A stretch of 64,000 nucleotides of DNA from Gonapodya prolifera JEL478 (GCA_001574975.1 KQ965760.1:192778-256777), one strand, 5' to 3'. Positions 11,684 to 23,586 are shown, counted from the first letter of the stretch. Program-made: numbers and translations. Notes: a model not told the origin generated them from the letters alone.

Positions 11684-12560
11684 CGCGAAGTATTGGTGGT
11701 GGTGTTCGGCTGAATTCGGTGTCCTACTCAAATAAAGGAGGCGGGTGCACATGTGGTTTGTTGCTCCCTAACTTGGACTTCGGAAATAGGAGACCAGCGA
11801 CGGAGTTTTATAGTAGCCGTTACCCTACTAGAGACCAAGTAGGAGATTGGGTTGTTCGATCTGATGTGCACGCCCCAATCAGAAAGGTTCGTGGGCTTGG
11901 CTTCACGCAGCACCCGATTATAGACGATTGCCGCGTTCGTTCAACTAGAAGGGCCGCAGGGAAAGCGCTTGGAACAAGTGCTAAGTTGGTTGGACTGGTT
12001 ATGTTCTGGATGGACGGATTGATGGACACTGAGTCCGACTTGACTCCCCGACTACAAGATACACGACGTTTGTTGACACTGAGTCTTCACACGGAGGGCT
12101 GGCCGGCGACCAAGAATAAGGCTGTGGACGAAGGTTTAATCCTTCAAGTCAAACACGGAAGCGATATTTCAAATTGGTTTTATTTCTTGGAATCAGACAC
12201 GCTGTTTTAGCTACGAAAATCTGGCTATTTATACCTAGGCGCTGAGTTAAAGGGCGGGCCCAGCTGTGCGCTCAGCTGGTCCTGCCGTTGCTCAAAGTCC
12301 AACTCAGCGGCCCAAAGTCCATCTTCGAGTGGGTCATTCGGGACGGTTGTGTTGCACTGCTGTTGGTTGTCGCAACACTGCAACTCCCCCTTTCACCAGG
12401 AACTCTTTCATTCGGTATCTGAGTGCAAAAAGTGCGGAATGGATCCCCCCCTCGAAATATCTACTCTCCAGACGTTTGGGATGACACTTCCGGGCTCAGG
12501 CACTATTAACTGTAATAGAAATACGGTTTCTCGTACGGGAAACCAAATCAGTACCAAAAT
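11684..12560. other. Spacer between the two NAD(P)-binding copies
   Basis: About 880 bases, mostly open on the plus strand but without motif or splice-linked exons. It should contain the promoter of the 10686-11683 gene and the 3' end of the decayed copy. Confidence 0.45.
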
Positions 12561-13508
12561 TTATGCAAGTAGGGTGGGCGTCTTTCCGACCCATTTGGCC
12601 CACTCCGCCTCATCCGTGGCGAGCTTGTGGCAACGTCAGCCACATCCGCTCTTGGCAATCCAACAAGTTCGCTAACATCACAAAGGGAATCCCCGAGTCT
12701 TTGATCTGCTGTTCTTGGATATCCTTGTCGCTCAGAGGAGCTCCAATGTAGTACCACAAGACCGGCTTGAGTCACCTGCGGATCGACCCGAAGGTGCCCT
12801 TGGATAAACAATCAACAGGACTCCTTCCACGATATATGTAGCTCTTCTTGCCACGGAACGTCTGCCCACGAATCTCCACAACCATAGCTGGTGACGCAGA
12901 TGAGTTTTTGAACGTTGTATTTTTTCATAGCATTGAGCACAACAGGGGTTCCGGCAGAGCAAGTATCGGTAGGGCGCACCGCTACGCGAACGAGGTCGGG
13001 CCAGATTGGGACAGGAACACATAATAGCTGTGATGCGCCCTCTCACCATCTGGGTTCCTCGAATTTTTGGTGTCTCCTATTGCATGTGTCGCGGAACATC
13101 AACCGTCGCGTCAGCGTCTGGTCAGTAGTGACAACGTGGCCACAACCCAGACCGCTCCCCCACACAACTCACCAAGCGAAAGCACGACCACGCTCGTCCC
13201 CTCGACGACACTATCCACCGCCTCTTGGTCTCAAATATCGCCTTGGACAATAATGCTGAAGTAGGAGTTGTCATTTTCGCGGAGCTCCTTGGGAATCTTT
13301 TCGGGAATCCACGCCAGAGCACGAAGAGACGGTTTTGGATCGAGGCCCAGAGCTTGCTTGATGAACCTTTGGTCGGGGTTGTGGGGAAGGATTGAGGTTC
13401 CAAAGGTGGTGATGTCGTGATTGGTCAACGTCCACGAGATGGAGAGGCAAATGAATGTACGCACTCCAGTCCGACTCCTTGCGTTCCTCCAAAGACGGCA
13501 ATTTTCAT
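12561..13508 (-). pseudogene. Decayed tandem copy of the NAD(P)-binding protein gene
   Basis: Full-length but broken paralogue of the 10686-11683 gene, with the same exon order. Exon 1 (13508 down, MKIAVFGGTQGVGLE) keeps the glycine motif and the same phase-2 donor. Exon 2 reads FIKQALGLDPKPSLRALAW and then carries TGA at 13233-13231, where the intact copy has CGA (GDIR). Exon 3 keeps NAMKKYNVQKLICVTS, but the donor after WADVPW has changed from GTACGT to GCAAGA. In the last exon, QEQQIKDSGIPFV is followed by a deletion that removes the RPGG region. The end KLATDEAEWAKWVGKTPT is still recognisable, with a stop at 12561. Stop, splice-site loss and deletion together make this a pseudogene rather than a sequence error. 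Confidence 0.85.
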
Positions 13509-13666
13509 ATCGTAATGGGGGAGTGGATGGAAGAAGCTAAGTTGAGGACACAATCCGATCAGGTCATTTCTCCCCTCTCCCATAACTTTTTGGTATTTGA
13601 GGCACTTCGAGTGCAGAAAAGACAAATGCAGCATATGTAAACCAAACGCTTTCTTCCATATAACAT

Positions 13667-16658
13667 CTACTCCCCGAACATTTTCTTGTGCCACGCCACC
13701 ACCTTTGGATGACACTGCACCAGCACGTTTTCAGGAGACGTTCAAAAGTAAGAGAACTTGGAGCCAACACTTACTTGGACTTTCTTCGGGTCGAAATTCA
13801 ACACCTGCAGTGAATCCAATGAAGTGGCCCTCGAAAGTGCGACGTACGCCTGGCCCTTCTCACTAAACATGCCGCCACAAAGGCGTTCAGCACTCGCTCC
13901 ATGGAAGAGCAACCTCAAGGCACTCCAACTTACAACACCGATCTCAGATCCACCTTGAGCCGATCCAAAGTCTGCCCCTGCGCCTTGTGCACGCTGGTGG
14001 CCCAAGCGAGGACGAGGGGGATCTGTCTCCGTCGTGCGACGACTTGGCCTGTCCAAGCACCACACGGGATATGAAACGAGAGGCTCAAGTAGAATGGGGG
14101 CATCAGCACGAACCATTCTGTTCCAACGTCCACTCCTCCTGCTCCAACTCCAGATCCAGCGCGTACCTATCAAACTTTCGCAACACACAGTCATCAACAA
14201 CTCCGCACACCGCACACACCCACCCGACCCCACCGCACACACTCACCCTAACAATCGGCAACCTGCTATCCTCACTGAACCCAACGACCTTCCCCAACGC
14301 GCCATTCACGAGCGTCTGGTTCTTGTTCTTTATGAGCATCACCAGCGCGTCCTGTTTGAGCTTGAGCGTGCTCGGGGCGATGCACGACGATTGCAGTTTC
14401 TTGAGGTTGGCTTGATCGCCCGAGTCCGTGGCCTGGCGTTACGCCCCGTCGAGTGATTACAACGGGAACGGGACGACGCAAAAGACGTGCAGGTAGCTCA
14501 CAGCAAACTCCCTCTCATCGGCCCTAATCTCCCTCATCCTCCTCTCATTCTCCCTATCGACCTCCTCCCTCCTCGAATAAATCACGCTGGGTTCCTTCCC
14601 TGCCCACCCTGGCGGTGTGCGTTCGAGACCGCGCAGAACGGCGACGCTCGAGGCGGACAGCTGCCCCATCCGCAGCTCATCGAGCACGGTGAGGAATGTG
14701 GGGTCGCTTTGTCGGAATGCAGTCGTGAGGTTGTAGCTGGTGGGAACGCAGGCGGAGAAGCGTTTGGATTCGAAGACTAGGGTGAGGTGGGGTGGGCGGT
14801 TGGTGGTCGACGTGGACGTGAGCGTGAAGATGATGGACTCACGGAACTTCGTCTCGCGCTGCTTGTCGGGCACGGGGGGAAGTTCTGTTTGGGCGACCAG
14901 CGCAAATTCGAATTGTCGTAGCGTGCGTACGTTACATGCTGCGAGGAAATAACACTTACGGAAGAAATCGCCCGTCATAACGAGCTGGATCCCGCCAAAC
15001 GGCAGCGAAGATTTGCGGACCTTGCGGGCAACTTCTTCGAGCTTGTCAAACTTTCAGCGGAAACCCGAGGAGTCAGGCGTGCGTGCATTCGCTCGCGGTG
15101 ATAGAAATCGGGATTGCTTACCAGTTCGGCGTCCACCATTGAGACTAGGTCACATCCGTACGAGTGCGCCATGCAAAAAGTGGGTGAACACCTCGCGCCC
15201 TCAACATCCGTGGCGATCCAACCACGACAAAACACACCTTCATCAATGACGAGAACTTTAGTCGTCTGCCACCGCTTGAATGCATTCTTGTTGTACCCGA
15301 TCTTCTTGACCAGCACATCAACGGGTTCGAGGCCGAGACCGAAACCGGCGAACTGGGGGAGNGAGGGGGGGGAGGGGGGGGAGCGGGATGGCGTGGCGAG
15401 GATGCAACAGCACGGCAGTACAGCACAGTACAAACAAGATGAAGATGAAGTGTGGATCGAGCAACGCCAGATATCTCTTCCCACCCCCTTCCCCACAAAA
15501 CGGCACCTCACCGAATGCACAGTCCCCCCATCGATATTAACCGCCGCCATCCCCGTCGCGGCCGTCACGGCGACTCTGTCCCGCCCGAACCGGGACCGAA
15601 GCTCCTTGATGAGGTAGCGCAGGAGGTAGGATTTGCCCGTCCCGGCGCGGCCGGTGAAGAAGAGGGAGGACTGGTGGTGGTGCGCGGGGGGATGTGGAGG
15701 GATCGGCAGGAGATGGGGCAAAGCGACGACGATTAAGGACAGCAACTGTGGCTTTGTCTCATGGCTCAAGCGCGTTGTGTTCACGATCGCCCGACTCCAA
15801 TTCCAACGAAATGACCAACCCCCTCATCCCTCACCCGCCGACACGTACATGTTCCTCAAGAACAATCTTTGCGACTTCCTTCTGCTCGTCAGAGAGCGAC
15901 TCTCTGCCTCCAGTCACCGGTTTTACGGTGCTGACGCCTACACCCGAACCAGTGCTCATGGCAACCCCAGTCCTAGTCGAAACCGCTCCCCTCGAATTGA
16001 TGAATCTTTGGTACACATTTATATCATCGCTCGCGCCATCCTCGCCCGAAGAGAATTTGGCCTGCTTGAACCTCGAATCTGGCGCACCGTCTGCCGTACT
16101 GGCGTCGTCAGTGTCGGGGGCGCGGCGTTTGGAGGGGAAGGAGTGGTTGGGGATATAGGTCGGAGGCAAGCGCCGCGAGAGGACTCCTTCAACCTGGTGT
16201 GACGGCTGCTGCTTGGAAGGGAAGAGCGGGTACATTGGTTTGGACGACGCCGTGGAGCTGTCGGCGGGGTTCGCCTTTTTCAGGAATGGTGTGTGCGAGG
16301 CCGGGAGCGGGTCTGTGGATGATTTGGACTTGATGAGAGGTCGTGGAGGTCCGCCGGATCCAGACGCAGATCCGGGTCGGGAGGCGGGAGTTGCGAGAGG
16401 CCGGCCGGTTGGTTTTGCGTATGAGAGAAGGGACGTTTGCCCCGATTGGCGTTTGGGGCCGCCGGATGACTAGCGCAGAAGAGCGGGTGCAAAATGAATG
16501 AGAGAGGGTTGGAGTGAGAATCCTGTCGCGGGGTCTCAAAAGTGTCAACTCACGTTTCCCGCCGATTTGAGCATGTCGCCGATTGCCGCTCTGTTTCCAT
16601 GGATTCCGCCGCTGAACAGGTCGGGCGACACGTACTCGACCTCGCGTGCGTGAGACAT
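13667..16658 (-). CDS. PIF1-family DNA helicase
   Basis: ATP-dependent 5'-to-3' superfamily 1B helicase of the PIF1 type, expected in nuclear or mitochondrial genome maintenance. From the ATG at 16658 ([18 protein letters not shown]) a low-complexity Ser/Pro-rich N-terminus of several hundred residues precedes [15 protein letters not shown]. The Walker A block [16 protein letters not shown] is near 15650, [18 protein letters not shown] follows (motif Ia), then VLVIDE / VSMVDAEL (Walker B), [17 protein letters not shown]-like text split by an intron near 14975, and [17 protein letters not shown]. Then come [16 protein letters not shown] and [19 protein letters not shown] (motifs V-VI). The last exon gives [15 protein letters not shown]-stop at 13667, which is the typical PIF1 C-terminus. 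About eight introns are used, one of which holds an ambiguous base at 15362 in a G-rich tract. Confidence 0.9.
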
Positions 16659-16858
16659 GGGCGAATCAGCGAGAGCGGACGGAGGGATTCGAAAGGGGTG
16701 CACGGTGTTTGTGCAGACTTTACTGGATATTGTTTCCTTCACAAAGTGTACAATTAAATGTTCGAATAATGAACTCAGGATTTTGTGAACTAAACGTGAC
16801 AGTCATCGAGCTGCCACGTCACGTTCCGATGCCACCAACTAACAGCCGAGCACTCTTT

Positions 16859-18262
16859 CTATTCGCTGACACCAAACACCGCACCAAGGATCCGCTGCAC
16901 GACCGCGTCGTCCATTCCCACCACAATCCGCGCGTTCGGTGTAAGTCCGCCCTAGAGATGTCGGTCCAGGCTTCAGATTGACCGTGGATCCCAAAGGATA
17001 TTGCATGAGTATTCAAGATCATTTGACAGAGTACACTCGCACATAAGGATTGCAGACGACTCACCAATAGAGCACATCCCACGAGAATGCTTCCCGCTCA
17101 GCTCGATCTCCATGTGACACTCGTAGGATTTGGTGACGGTCGTTTCATTAAGGGCGGAAAAGATGGCGTACAGGTCTTTTCTCGATTGACGATTGCGTTT
17201 AGGATTGGTGGAGGTGGGGGGTGGGGGGTGGTAAACGGGAAGTGGATGCGGTCGGTGGTGCAGTCGAGAAGAAGGCACTGACGTCTGGGAAGATGAACTT
17301 ACCACACATGTTAAACTTCCCACCCAACCCCATATTTCCGGCCGTATGCTCAGATACGTCCTCAGCCCTGCCCTCTGCACCTCTTGCACCTCCTGCACCA
17401 CCACCTCCAACGCCCCCCTTCCCCCTTCCCGTTCCTCCTCTGGCCTCTCCCGCTTCCGCGCAGACCGTTCATTCTGCGCCGTGATGGCCCCAAGAAACCG
17501 TGACAGGACGTTGTCCGTCTGGGCCGAGAGACGATCCTTGACTGTCCACCGGAAGGAGTGCTCCAGGGTCGTTTCCCAGGGGAGAACGATGATGGGACGG
17601 GAGGTGGTGGAGAACACGATGTGGGCTGGTCACGGTAGCGGGTACGTCTGATAGTGCGAACGATGTACGACCACAGGGGAACTGCAGTAGACAAGCAGAG
17701 CAGAGAGACGTATCAGCCTCAGGATCCCACCAGAAATTAAACTCGGACGTGCGCGAGATGTTTCCCTTCCCGAGAATCGACCCGCCCATGACATACACGG
17801 TCTTCACATTGTTCAGAAACTCGCTGTCGAGGCGCGTGGCGAGTGCCAGAATCCTACCCCCCCCCCCGAAACCACACAAGTCCGGTTAGTAGTCCCCTCG
17901 ACCAGGTCCACAAGGTACCCCGATTCGAACTCACGTCAACGGCCCCACAGCAACAACCGTATACACCCCCGGCCTTTACCTCGCCGTCCGCGCCATGGCC
18001 ACACTCGCGTGCTCCCGCTCCACCTCGACCGCACAATGGCAGATGGCGGATGAAGGTTAGAGGAGGTAAGGGGAGGGTGAAGGGAAGAAGGAAGAAGGAC
18101 GTAATGGCACCGTCGACCCCCGCGTCTGTGTCGATGATCCATTCGGGCAGTGCGGTGGACGTGGAGCGACGGGGAGGGTGGCGTGGTTGAAGGAAGGAAA
18201 TCGGGCGAGTAGAGTCGGCGAGTGCTCACGCGGTCAGGTGTGTGTTGTCCGCGATTGTCCAT
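16859..18262 (-). CDS. Inosine-uridine preferring nucleoside hydrolase
   Basis: Nucleoside N-ribohydrolase (IUNH family), which splits ribonucleosides into base and ribose in purine and pyrimidine salvage. The N-terminal metal site reads EWIIDTDAGVDGAIT near 18140-18100, followed by a block resembling the second strand (GGVYGCCCGAVDVSSNRGT, frame uncertain). The central block is ILALATRLDSEFLNNVK, then TVYVMGGSILGKGNISRTSE and FNFWWDPEA, matching the family's MGG and EFN..DPEA motifs. Then PIIVLPWETT, YAIFSALNETTV and, at the end, RIVVGMDDAVVQRILGAVF with a stop at 16859. The family motif DTDxGxDDA has Gly in place of the second Asp (D-G-A). The first exon is uncertain; the ATG at 18262 is a candidate only. 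Confidence 0.75.
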
Positions 18263-18551
18263 TGGAGCGCGATCGGTGGTTCGAGGGCGGTTGATGACTA
18301 GAACCTCGAATGAAATGTATTCCAGGCCTTGGAACAACCAAATAGAAAATCATTGGAGCATCCGACGACATGGCCTTATCTTGCTGTAGATTCAGATTAC
18401 TTCATCATAGTTGAGCGATTTCGGACCCGAGGCCAACTTACAATATTTATGAAACAGGAAGTTTAGAGTAAAGTTGAGGGTTGTTGTGGTGTATATACAC
18501 AAAGAACCACGTCTATCTATTCGAAAGAAACAGTCTGTTTGTCACACGATA

Positions 18552-18686
18552 GAGTCCAGGGTCGGTTCTGACTGTAAGCAGATGTAAGTTGCACCATCCT
18601 TCGCAATCAACATTCCGTAGCGAAAGAAGCTAAGGGCATTGCTTCCACTTTGCGAAAGAAGTGCCCCTCCCTCGATCCATAAAAGT
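18552..18686 (+). promoter_or_regulatory. Duplicated promoter, copy A
   Basis: About 135 bases closely matching 19622-19761. Shared blocks are TCCAGG..CGGTT, GTTGCACC-TCCTTCGC, ACATTCC-T-GCGAAAGA, TTGCTT-C-CTTTGCG and ATCGATCCATAAAAG-like text. The CCATAAAAG at 18677-18685 looks like a TATA box and lies 90 bases before the ATG at 18767. Confidence 0.65.
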
Positions 18687-18766
18687 AATATAGTCGCTTG
18701 ACGCCTACCACCCAGGAACATTCAATTCAATCCAGCAACGTTAACTGTCAAGTACGATCACATCAC

Positions 18767-19190
18767 ATGTCACAAATCTCTTCCACAACGGCACCCATCA
18801 CTATAGACCAACTCTTTCAAGAGCTGAAAGCGTACTGGTATCAAACGTTACAACTTTTGCGTGCAGAGGTTATTGGTGAACCATCATACTCTCCAGCTGA
18901 TCAACGCAAACGCTCCAAATTAAACGGAGATGTCCTGACTCTCACCAGCCATTACCCAGGGAGACGTTTCGGAGCAAAATAATCAAACAAATCACATGCG
19001 AGATACTGTTCAGCAGCTGCAGGCCACCCAGGACAACGTGAGTGGTGGCTGACAATTGAAAAATAGTCATGGAATGTATTAACCGCACAACATCTCTCAG
19101 CTCATCAAAGAGCTTGCCGCCCCCTGCGAAGAAGTACATACCCTTCGAAATAGCGCCACCATCACTCCTCCGGAATCTTGGAACCGCTGA
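18767..19190 (+). CDS. Small coiled-coil protein (tandem pair, copy A)
   Basis: Uncharacterised protein of 95 residues. Three exons are phase-consistent: 18767-18875 (MSQISSTTAPITIDQLFQE.., LQLLRAEVI), 18949-19037 (ITQGDVSEQNNQTNHMRD.., QQLQATQDN) and 19101-19190 (LIKELAAPCEEVHTLRNS..). Helix-forming residues with regularly spaced Leu and Gln suggest a short coiled coil; no signal peptide or membrane segment is present. The second copy at 19857-20391 shares promoter, intron number and intron positions, but has diverged widely in sequence. I recognise no family. Confidence 0.65.
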
Positions 19191-19621
19191 AGTCTGAACC
19201 CGTGCGGCTTGGCAGTTGATGTTATTTGATAGAGCAAGTAAAATGATGTATACTGTTAACGACGACATAAACAAGCAGTTTTGCAATTACATCCTGTCCT
19301 CCGAAGTTCTGCACCAAATTTCCTGGCACTGATCAAGTGAGAACACGGCAATTGCAAATCACGAGGTACCTGGGCGATGGGCACAAACGTCATTACAACT
19401 TTCGAACAAAATTTGCAAACTCTTTACATTCAAAGAAACGAATATCAAGGATTGACTGTATGGTTGGGGTCGATTTTCTTCAGCTGAGCGGCGACAATCA
19501 CCAATTTTTTATGGGCGTTATGAAACAAGAAACAGGATGTTTAAAGTTGACTGCCATTTTGAAGATGTACTACCACCGCCACGACATCAACGAGAGAAAT
19601 AATCCACTGTTACATGAATGA
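19191..19621. other. Spacer between the tandem coiled-coil genes
   Basis: About 430 bases with one open plus-strand frame (19337-19621) of unremarkable composition. I see no splice-linked coding or repeat. Confidence 0.4.
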
Positions 19622-19761
19622 ATCCAGGACCGGTTGCCTCAACAGATTTGAGTTGCACCGTCCTTCGCTGTCGACATTCCATTGCGAAAGATGCGAAAGA
19701 AGCGAAGAGAGATTGCTTTCGCTTTGCGTTGGAAATATTCGACCATCGATCCATAAAAGAC
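19622..19761 (+). promoter_or_regulatory. Duplicated promoter, copy B
   Basis: Second copy of the block at 18552-18686, with CCATAAAAG at 19751-19759, 106 bases before the ATG at 19857. Retention of this block while the coding part drifts suggests that it carries the regulatory sites. Confidence 0.6.
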
Positions 19762-19856
19762 TGCGTCTCTGACCTTGTCAGACTATCTTTGATCGGGTCT
19801 GAGCAAACAGCCCACCCGCACAAGATATCCGGCACCTATCTCTTCATTGCACAGCC

Positions 19857-20391
19857 ATGCCTCCTGCCGCTCAGGACGTTTTGGAACAATTCCAGCAAGC
19901 CACCGATCTCGCACTGTAGCTTGTCCAGAGCGACGCTATGGTGAGATCGTCGCTATCGTCTGGCGCAAGGAACGCCACATCTGGCCATCGTCCTGTTTTG
20001 GAATCCGAATCCATCGCAAATGTTGCGAACCACAGCAGCCAACAACGGCGACGTTATTCTCGCACAAATGGAAAGGTTGATTCAAGAGATGGAGACCCGC
20101 GTGAGTGGCAGAAACAGTGCACAACCTGGTAAGTGCTCACACCAAATGGTGGGCACCTCTCGGCTTGGGAACCGCTTCACCGCTCAGCTCGAAACCCGGC
20201 TCACTGCCCTCCGAAACAACATCCGAAACGACATCAACGCCTGCGCCAACGCCCTCCGAACTGAGCTCACTGTCGAAATCAACACTCTACGAAACGACCT
20301 AACGGCCCTTATCGAACGCATCGACTATGACAACAACGAACGCAACCCCGCCCATGCCATCAACAAAGCGCGGATAGGTCAAATTCCTTAG
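19857..20391 (+). pseudogene. Small coiled-coil protein, probably broken copy B
   Basis: Paralogue of 18767-19190 with the same three-exon layout. Exon 1 (MPPAAQDVLEQFQQATDLAL) runs into TAG at 19917-19919, where copy A reads CAA in the matching LQL context. Beyond it, LVQSDAM leads to a donor at 19941. Exon 2 (20039-20100, NNGDVILAQMERLIQEMETR) and exon 3 (from 20188, LETRLTALRNNIRNDINAC..) are strongly heptad-like coiled coil. Exon 1 and exon 2 are also out of frame by one base if the obvious splice sites are used. Either the copy is dead or its start lies in an exon I have missed. Confidence 0.55.
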
Positions 20392-20933
20392 TTTGTTTTA
20401 CGAGAAACAGAACCGGTGATCCTATGCCAACCAACCCGCTGTCAAATAAAGCAGCTTTCCAGGTATTATTGGCGGTGCCCCAGGACGTACTCACTTGGCT
20501 CCAGTACTATGGATTGGACGTGAATGGCCCATCTGCAACGAGAAAGAAAAGGTTGTACGAGTTCCTGGGCTTCTCTTCGCTGTGATTGCAGATATCTCTT
20601 TGTATTCAGTCTGGCTTTCAGCACTGTGAAATAGACACTTTTGCATACAGTCGGTAGCCCCACAGTTTCACCCATAAAATACAAGTTCGACGTCTTTTTG
20701 ATGTGTTTTCAGCGTGAATTGTGATCAATCTTACAAACAAGCAATTATGTGCAATGCCCGCAACATGATTTTACTTGATCCGATTCACCCTCATGTTCAA
20801 AGACCTGCAAACCAAGATTGCCCAAATGCATGGAAATACATTGATGATTCTCGCACGCAAGAACGTTCGTCACGATCAATCCCGTATCAGCCATTGCAGC
20901 ACTCGCGATGTCAGTTCGCGGCCCTGGTCACCC
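20392..20933. other. No gene recognised
   Basis: About 540 bases between convergent genes with only shadow frames. It presumably holds two 3' untranslated regions. Confidence 0.45.
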
Positions 20934-23586
20934 TCAGAACGGTTTCGGCAGACTCAACGACCCCGGTGGCATATCGGTCGCGTCTCCTCCTGTATTCCCT
21001 CCCGGGGCTCTTCGCTCGCTGGACCTCGCCGAATACATCCTGCTCGTGATCGACTGATAATGCCTGCTCGATGCTGTCGTGTTTGGGTTCGTTGACCGCT
21101 GCGCACTTATGGTCGTGCTAGCCTCATTCGACCAATGTCTCCCCCCGCCCGTCTCGTAGGACGAGTATGAGGACATCCTGTTGATCGCAGTCGTAATGTC
21201 TCCGATGAGCGGGGCGTAGTAGACACGGTCGGCAGTCAGTGTCGCCTCGTCGTTGGGTGTGAGACACAGATCCGCCGTGTTCTCGTTGGCGCCCAGCACG
21301 AGATTCTCAAGGTCAGTCTTAACGGGCTGGAGCAGTTCCTTGGCTTCCGCGTAAGCAGATCTCTCGGCGCACTGTGCGGCGGCCTTGATGGCGTCTGCGG
21401 CACGGACCCGCATAATCTCACGAACCACAGGGCGGCGACGTGTGCGCGCTGCTGAGCCACCGTCGTTCACTGTGCGATCAATCTCAAGAGTGGGAGGGAG
21501 GGCCGTGAGGTGGGTTCGTTCCGTCGACTCTCGAGGAGCATCACTTGGTCGGAACGATGCCTCCTGGATCTTTAGTACCGGTTGAGAGACACCTCCAAAC
21601 GTTCGTCCAAGCTTCGCCTCCAAAAGCACCACCTTCCTCTCGTCGTAGATGATGTCCGCGTACTTCACCGACACAGCATGTCCGTCCTGCTCAATTACGT
21701 CCTGACACGCTTGTCCTCCCGATGTGACTTTGGTGATGGTAACGTCTGTGGCGCTTATGAAAAGAAGGGAGAGGTTCTGCACGCACTGGCTCGAAAGAGC
21801 GCCGAGGGCTCCTCCCATGGCGGGTCTGTTAGAGATGATGGAGGTGTGTGAAGGTGTGTGAAGTTTTTGCTGGTGGTAAGAGGTCCCTTCGGAAGCACTT
21901 TGACTCACCTGAACGTGTCTATAGTCTCTGCATAGTTGAACGATCCACTCGTCCTTCCCGAAATGTCAGAGAGCAGCGTGGAGTCGTGATCCCTCCCAAA
22001 ACCGAAGCAATATATCGGACAGCTGTTTAGCAAAATTCATCAGTCATTTTACTACTTCAATTATTGCAACTGCTTTCTACTCACTTAAGCTCCGCCGCTG
22101 TCGCCACAGCCTCCCTCCAATCCTGCCTCTCCGTGTCCTGCCCGTCCGTCATTAGGAAGATGGCCTTGACGGTGTTGGTCTGTCGCCGTTTGGAGATGAT
22201 GTCAACTCCGAGACGGAGACCGAGAGCGATGTTGGTACCTCCACCGATTTGAAGTCTGGTGATTCCGTCTAGCACGAGAATGGTAACAGTTGAGCATTGT
22301 ACAAAATGGTGGGAACCAGAGGAGGGAAAAAAAAAGTTACCTTCTAGCCTTTGCTTGTTTGCCTGGGTGACGCGCACGAGCGGGAGCAGTTCCTCGGTGC
22401 TAGTACAAAACGCCACAAGAGACAATCTGTCGTTCTCTCCCATTTCTTCCACCATAAACCTCAGTGTCTCCTTGACAGCAGCTAGCTTCGCTCCGGCCAT
22501 GGAGCCTGAGCGATCCAGAACGGCAACAAGGTCGCAAGGTGGGCGAGACGAGTGGTGCTCTATGGACGGAGCGGGTTTGGCTTGAATTGTGCACGCAATG
22601 GTTGTAGAAGCTGACAAATGCAAAGGACAGCAAGGGAAATGTTGGACTGAAGAAATTGAGTGACGGAAACTCTTGACAACGTACCATCTTGGTCACCGGG
22701 GATGGAGACGTGCTCTGCTTCAAGCGACAGTCGCAGCAACGTCTGCGGATCAGCCCGGTCCACCACCATTGCAGTGTCTTGTGTCGCTTCAGGCAAGGCG
22801 TCGTCGTGCTCCGGGTTGTGGGGAGTGAACTGCGTAGCGTGCCTTGGATGGTGATTGTTGCCCGTCGAAGCCGGCACATTCTGTACGACGTTCGGAATCC
22901 GGTGCTGCGGAACCATATACGGTGCGTGGCCATGGTTTTGCCTTGGTGTCGTGAGTGGTTGGTGATGAGGTGGGGCATGAGCAATTGCAGGAGGGAGGTT
23001 TGGCGAACCCGCACGACGTGGGGGACCAGAGTAGTCTGCATTAATGGCAATATCTGGGAGGTCCTGTATGTCGTTTTTTTATGTTGGAAAGGGTCATGGT
23101 CAAAGTTAATTAGGTCAACAAGGAGATTGTGGGCGAGTAAAACTGTTGAACTACTCACCTTCTTGCATACTCCGCACTGCTTGATTCCCTTGGCAAAGGC
23201 ATCAGCGAAGCACATCATGTGGAGCTGGTGCCCACAACCTGAAAATAAACCGGTTGTGTCGGCGAAAACGTCGTGCAGCAAGATGTGAGTCACAGGATGG
23301 ACGCACCGGGATTGAAGATAGGAGTACCGCCCCTCAACTGCATCTTCGCCAGACAGATGTAACATTCGTCTCCTGCGCTTGAGCTCCCTCCTGCGTTGGC
23401 AGCCGGAACGGTTTCCCCGCCGCCAGTGGCCCCATTCTCCGACCCAGGCACCGCCGACGCTCTGGAGACCTTGGCGGACTCGACGTCCATCGCATTCACA
23501 TCTTTTATTGGCTCCGCGCTGCTTGGCTCTCCGTTCATGCTGTTTTGTGTTTCACCCGAGAAGTACAGCGGCGATGCTGTGGCCAT
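20934..23586 (-). CDS. RING plus von Willebrand A (WAV3-like) ubiquitin ligase candidate
   Basis: Multi-exon protein with the order RING, disordered linker, VWA, C-terminal region, as in plant WAV3-type E3 ligases. From the ATG at 23586 (MATASPLYFSGETQNSMNGE), a Ser/Ala-rich stretch leads to the RING: CYICLAKMQLRGG.., then after an intron CGHQLHMMCF..KQCGVCKK. A Pro/His-rich linker follows, then IACTIQAKPAPSIEH and the VWA domain. Its MIDAS motif DRSGSMAGAKL (D-x-S-x-S) is followed by NDRLSLVAFCTSTEEL, ..GGGTNIALGLRLGVDI.. and AIFLMTDGQD. After YCFGFGRDHDS, further exons continue to a stop at 20934 (..SLSLPKPF). All zinc ligands and the MIDAS residues look intact. The substrate is unknown. 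A broken tandem copy lies just upstream. Confidence 0.85.

Noticed and set aside
11626-12210. Long plus-strand open frame (194 residues) between the NAD(P)-binding copies
   Set aside because: It begins antisense to the first exon of a well-supported gene, has no motif and no family resemblance, and lies in a region expected to be promoter.
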